Source of the DNA: Elusimicrobiota bacterium | GTDB taxonomy: Bacteria; Elusimicrobiota; Elusimicrobia; UBA1565; UBA9628 | Assembly: GCA_028865585.1 (NCBI GenBank) | Contig: JAGWJU010000044.1 | Coordinates: forward strand, 1-8,221 | DNA: 8,221 nucleotides | Direction of reading: 5' to 3' | Part shown: in pieces, positions 6,680 to 8,221 of the stretch | How positions within the stretch are numbered: the first letter of the stretch is position 1 | Layout of the letters: each line of letters begins with the position of its first letter | Program-made: the position numbers and the translations under genes | Notes under the pieces: model-generated | What the model was told of the DNA's origin: nothing | What the model saw: only the letters and a program-made list of their open reading frames with translations | The model's database searches: none

Positions 6680-7598
6680 GGCCGGCCAGGAACCGCTCGG
6701 CTTCCAGCGCGGCCATGCAGCCCGTGCCCGCCGCAGTGACTGCCTGGCGGTAGCGCGCGTCCATGACGTCTCCGGCCGCGAAGACGCCCGGCACGGAAGT
6801 CCGCGTGCGGCCGTCCGTGGAGAGGTAGCCGTTCGGCTCGGTCTTGAGTTGGCCGTTTAAGAAAGCCGTGTTGGGCGCGTGGCCGATGGCGACGAAAAGC
6901 CCCTGGCAGGAGAAATCGCTCTCCTTCCCGGTCTTCAGGTTCTTGAGCTTGAGCCCGTGGACTTGGCCGTCTCCCAGCACGTCAGCCACGGCCGTGTCCC
7001 AGACGAAGCTGATTTTTGGATTTTTTCGCGCGCGCTCCTGCATGATTTTGGAGGCCCGCAGCTCGTTGCGCCGGTGAATGACCGTGACCTTGGAGGCGAA
7101 GCGGGTGAGAAACGTCGACTCCTCCATGGCCGTGTCGCCGCCGCCGACCACGGCGACTTCCTTGCCCTTAAAGAAGAATCCGTCGCACGTCGCGCAGGCC
7201 GAAACCCCGTGGCCCATAAGCTTGGCTTCGGAGGGAATTCCCAGCAGCTTGGCCGAGGCCCCGGTCGCGATGATGAGCGTGTCCGTCGAGGCCTTAATGC
7301 CTTCGGTCGTCTCAAGCTGGAAGGGCCGCTTGGATAAGTCGACCTTGGAAACGTTCTCCTGGACGATTTTAACGCCGAGGCGCTCGCACTGCTTTTTCAT
7401 GCGCTCGACGAGTTCCGGCCCCATGATAGGCTCCTCGAAGCCGGGGAAATTCTCCACGTCCGAGGTGATCATGAGCTGGCCGCCCAGGCTCACGCCTCCA
7501 AAAACAAGGGGTTCTAATGCCGCCCGGGCGGCGTAGATGGCCGCAGTGTAGGCGGCCGGACCGGATCCGATGATGACGACTTTCTTTGAATAAGTCAT
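6672..7598 (-). CDS. trxB: Thioredoxin-disulfide reductase
   Basis: TrxB uses NADPH and FAD to reduce thioredoxin in the cytoplasm. The 308 residues match the low-molecular-weight bacterial class. Visible motifs are GSGPAAYTAAIYAARA at 11-26 (FAD fold), GGQLMITSDVENFPGF at 39-54, the redox pair C135-A-T-C138 in SACATCDGFFFKG, and the NADPH site GGGDTA at 152-157 with HRRNELRAS at 175-183, whose Arg pair favours NADPH. The C-terminal FAD motif is VFAAGDV with the RQAVTAAGTGC segment. The active site is complete. The ATG at 7598 is the first gene position of the minus-strand block. It has no Shine-Dalgarno, and a TATAAT sits 5 nt upstream of it, so the mRNA may be leaderless. Why trxB leads a lipoate/dehydrogenase operon is unclear: a shared thiol-redox role is inference only. 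Confidence 0.97.
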   Translation of the reverse strand: MTYSKKVVIIGSGPAAYTAAIYAARAALEPLVFGGVSLGGQLMITSDVENFPGFEEPIMGPELVERMKKQCERLGVKIVQENVSKVDLSKRPFQLETTEGIKASTDTLIIATGASAKLLGIPSEAKLMGHGVSACATCDGFFFKGKEVAVVGGGDTAMEESTFLTRFASKVTVIHRRNELRASKIMQERARKNPKISFVWDTAVADVLGDGQVHGLKLKNLKTGKESDFSCQGLFVAIGHAPNTAFLNGQLKTEPNGYLSTDGRTRTSVPGVFAAGDVMDARYRQAVTAAGTGCMAALEAERFLAGHE

Positions 7599-7601
7599 AA
7601 T
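7573..7601 (+). promoter_or_regulatory. Candidate folB promoter overlapping the trxB start
   Basis: On the plus strand CATAAT (7596-7601, 5 of 6 to TATAAT) lies 17 nt downstream of ATGACG (7573-7578, 4 of 6 to TTGACA). Transcription would begin near 7607-7609, only 6-8 nt before the folB ATG at 7615, where there is no Shine-Dalgarno. The elements lie within the first codons of trxB on the other strand, so RNA polymerase would compete for the two directions. The match is modest. Confidence 0.28.
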
Positions 7602-7608
7602 TAATTAT
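7597..7608. repeat. 12-bp perfect palindrome in the trxB/folB divergent gap
   Basis: ATAATTAATTAT equals its own reverse complement and is centred between 7602 and 7603. It overlaps both predicted -10 boxes. It may be an operator half-site pair, or simply the consequence of two AT-rich -10 elements facing each other. Confidence 0.6.
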
Positions 7609-7609
7609 A
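7604..7609 (-). promoter_or_regulatory. Predicted -10 box of the trxB-lipA-pdh-lpdA-lipB operon
   Basis: On the minus strand a perfect TATAAT (7609 to 7604) lies 5 nt before the trxB ATG at 7598. A start 6-8 nt downstream of the -10 would fall at or next to the A of the ATG, implying a leaderless transcript. The -35 is poor: TTTATC at 7632-7627 with a 17-nt spacer matches TTGACA at only three positions. The call rests on the perfect hexamer and on this being the only AT-rich gap at the head of the operon. Confidence 0.45.
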
Positions 7610-7614
7610 CAAGA

Positions 7615-8004
7615 ATGGCCACGAGGGATAAAATCTGCATCTTGGGCGTGCGCTGCAAAGCCCGTGTGGGCGTTCCCGAAAAGGAGCGCCGCCGCCCGCA
7701 GTCCATTGAAATCGACGCCGTTTTGGAGTGCGACATCCGTCCGGCAGCGAAGAACGATGATTTTAAAGCCGCGGTAGATTACCAGAATGTCGAGCGAACC
7801 GTGCGGAGCCTGGCCGAGGGGCGGCCCTGGCGGCTCATCGAAACCTTGGCCGAAGAAATCGCACGGGCCCTGTTGCGATGCGACGCCCGGATTTTAGCCG
7901 TGATCGTGCGGGCTCATAAGCGCCCCGCGTTGATGCCTCTAACGCGCGATGTCTGCGTTGAAATCCGCCGCGCCCGGCGTCGGGCTTCGCGGAGAATGGA
8001 TTAG
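7615..8004 (+). CDS. folB: Dihydroneopterin aldolase FolB
   Basis: FolB converts 7,8-dihydroneopterin to 6-hydroxymethyl-7,8-dihydropterin plus glycolaldehyde in folate synthesis. The 129 residues are near the family norm of about 120. Recognisable elements are ILGVRCKARVGVPEKERRRPQSIEID at about 9-34 (usually ...GVxxxER...Q...vD), VDYQNV at 54-59 with the conserved Tyr56, RLIETLAEEIA at 73-83 with the substrate-binding Glu76, and VRAHKRPALM at about 98-107 with the probable catalytic Lys102. The ATG at 7615 is chosen because the first beta strand begins six codons later. There is no Shine-Dalgarno, and only 16 bp separate it from the divergent trxB ATG. The C-terminus is strongly Arg-rich (RRARRRASRRMD), an extension with no assigned role. 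A FolX-type epimerase is a less likely alternative. Other folate genes are not seen in the window. Confidence 0.88.
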   Translation: MATRDKICILGVRCKARVGVPEKERRRPQSIEIDAVLECDIRPAAKNDDFKAAVDYQNVERTVRSLAEGRPWRLIETLAEEIARALLRCDARILAVIVRAHKRPALMPLTRDVCVEIRRARRRASRRMD

Positions 8005-8017
8005 CGCCGGGAAATTT

Positions 8018-8030
8018 GGGACAATGTCCC
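8018..8030. repeat. Inverted repeat upstream of the msbA-like gene
   Basis: GGGACA-A-TGTCCC is a perfect 6-bp inverted repeat with a one-base centre. It lies in the 33-bp gap between folB and the next gene and ends 7 nt before that gene's ATG. As RNA it would fold as a 5-bp stem with a 3-nt loop. It lacks a U-tract, so it is not a convincing terminator. It sits where a ribosome-binding site would be expected, and an operator or translational control element is possible. Confidence 0.5.
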
Positions 8031-8037
8031 GCTTGCC

Positions 8038-8221
8038 ATGAAATCGATTAAAAGGCTCATCCCCTATCTCAAGCCGTACTGGGTCCGCTTCATCGAGGCC
8101 TGCTTGGTCATGATCGGCGTGGCGCTTTTAAGCGGCGCCATGGTCGCCATCTTGGAGCCCGCGGTCAACAATGTCCTCATTAAGAAGGACGCGCACACGG
8201 CCTACATCATCACTGGGCTTA
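8038..8221 (+). CDS. MsbA-like ABC exporter (permease/ATPase), N-terminal fragment
   Basis: Only the first 61 codons are in the window. The translation begins MKSIKRLIPYLKPYWVRF, followed by a hydrophobic segment at about residues 18-42 and then EPAVNNVLIKKD. This is the usual N-terminus of type IV ABC exporters of the MsbA family: a basic amphipathic elbow helix with the YLKPYW signature, TM1, and the P-x-x-x-x-x-L periplasmic approach. MsbA flips lipid A-core across the inner membrane, but other half-transporters for lipids or drugs share this start. The nucleotide-binding domain that would confirm it lies beyond the edge. The ATG lacks a clear Shine-Dalgarno and is preceded by an inverted repeat. 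It is co-oriented with folB after 33 bp, so co-transcription is likely. Confidence 0.75.
   Translation, partial: MKSIKRLIPYLKPYWVRFIEACLVMIGVALLSGAMVAILEPAVNNVLIKKDAHTAYIITGL

Noticed and set aside
1..8221. tRNA, rRNA, riboswitch, CRISPR, transposon, phage or defence-system genes
   Set aside because: Coding density leaves no gap over 60 bp. I saw no direct-repeat array, cloverleaf, transposase or unexplained gene on either strand. All genes belong to known housekeeping or envelope families.

Overview
This is a GC-rich, tightly packed bacterial chromosomal window. It holds ten protein genes, two of them cut by the window edges, and no RNA gene, insertion sequence, CRISPR array or prophage. 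By eye GC is about 60%, with a conspicuous AT-rich dip only at 7596-7614. An ADP-heptose-type glycosyltransferase at the left edge and an MsbA-like ABC exporter at the right edge suggest a diderm with a lipopolysaccharide-like outer membrane. The phylum cannot be fixed from this sequence. Elusimicrobiota or a similar deep-branching Gram-negative lineage is a low-confidence guess.

Layout. Positions 1-398 (+) carry the 3' end of a GT9 glycosyltransferase gene. It converges on, and overlaps by 38 bp, the end of a seven-gene block on the minus strand. Read in transcription order from 7598 down to 361 this block is trxB, lipA, E1alpha (pdhA-like), E1beta (pdhB-like), E2 (dihydrolipoyl acyltransferase), E3 (lpdA) and lipB. 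Junctions are overlaps of 8 and 20 bp or gaps of 1, 53, 4 and 8 bp, so this looks like a single operon. Upstream of trxB, 16 bp of AT-rich DNA separates it from the divergent folB (+, 7615-8004). FolB is followed after 33 bp by the start of an msbA-like ABC transporter (+, 8038 to the window end).

How the genes work together. The operon encodes all three catalytic components of a heterotetrameric-E1 2-oxoacid dehydrogenase, most likely pyruvate dehydrogenase. It also encodes both enzymes of de novo lipoylation: LipB transfers octanoate from acyl carrier protein to the E2 lysine, and LipA inserts the two sulfurs. E3 reoxidises the dihydrolipoyl arm. The block is therefore a nearly self-contained unit that makes the complex and installs its cofactor. 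TrxB, which reduces thioredoxin, leads the unit and probably shares a divergent promoter with folB.

The individual proteins belong to well-known families with intact key residues. The notable points are the gene arrangement, the compact divergent and apparently leaderless promoter region centred on a 12-bp palindrome, the differing translation-initiation signals within the operon, and two unusual substitutions in LipA. I did not find an undescribed biological system here.
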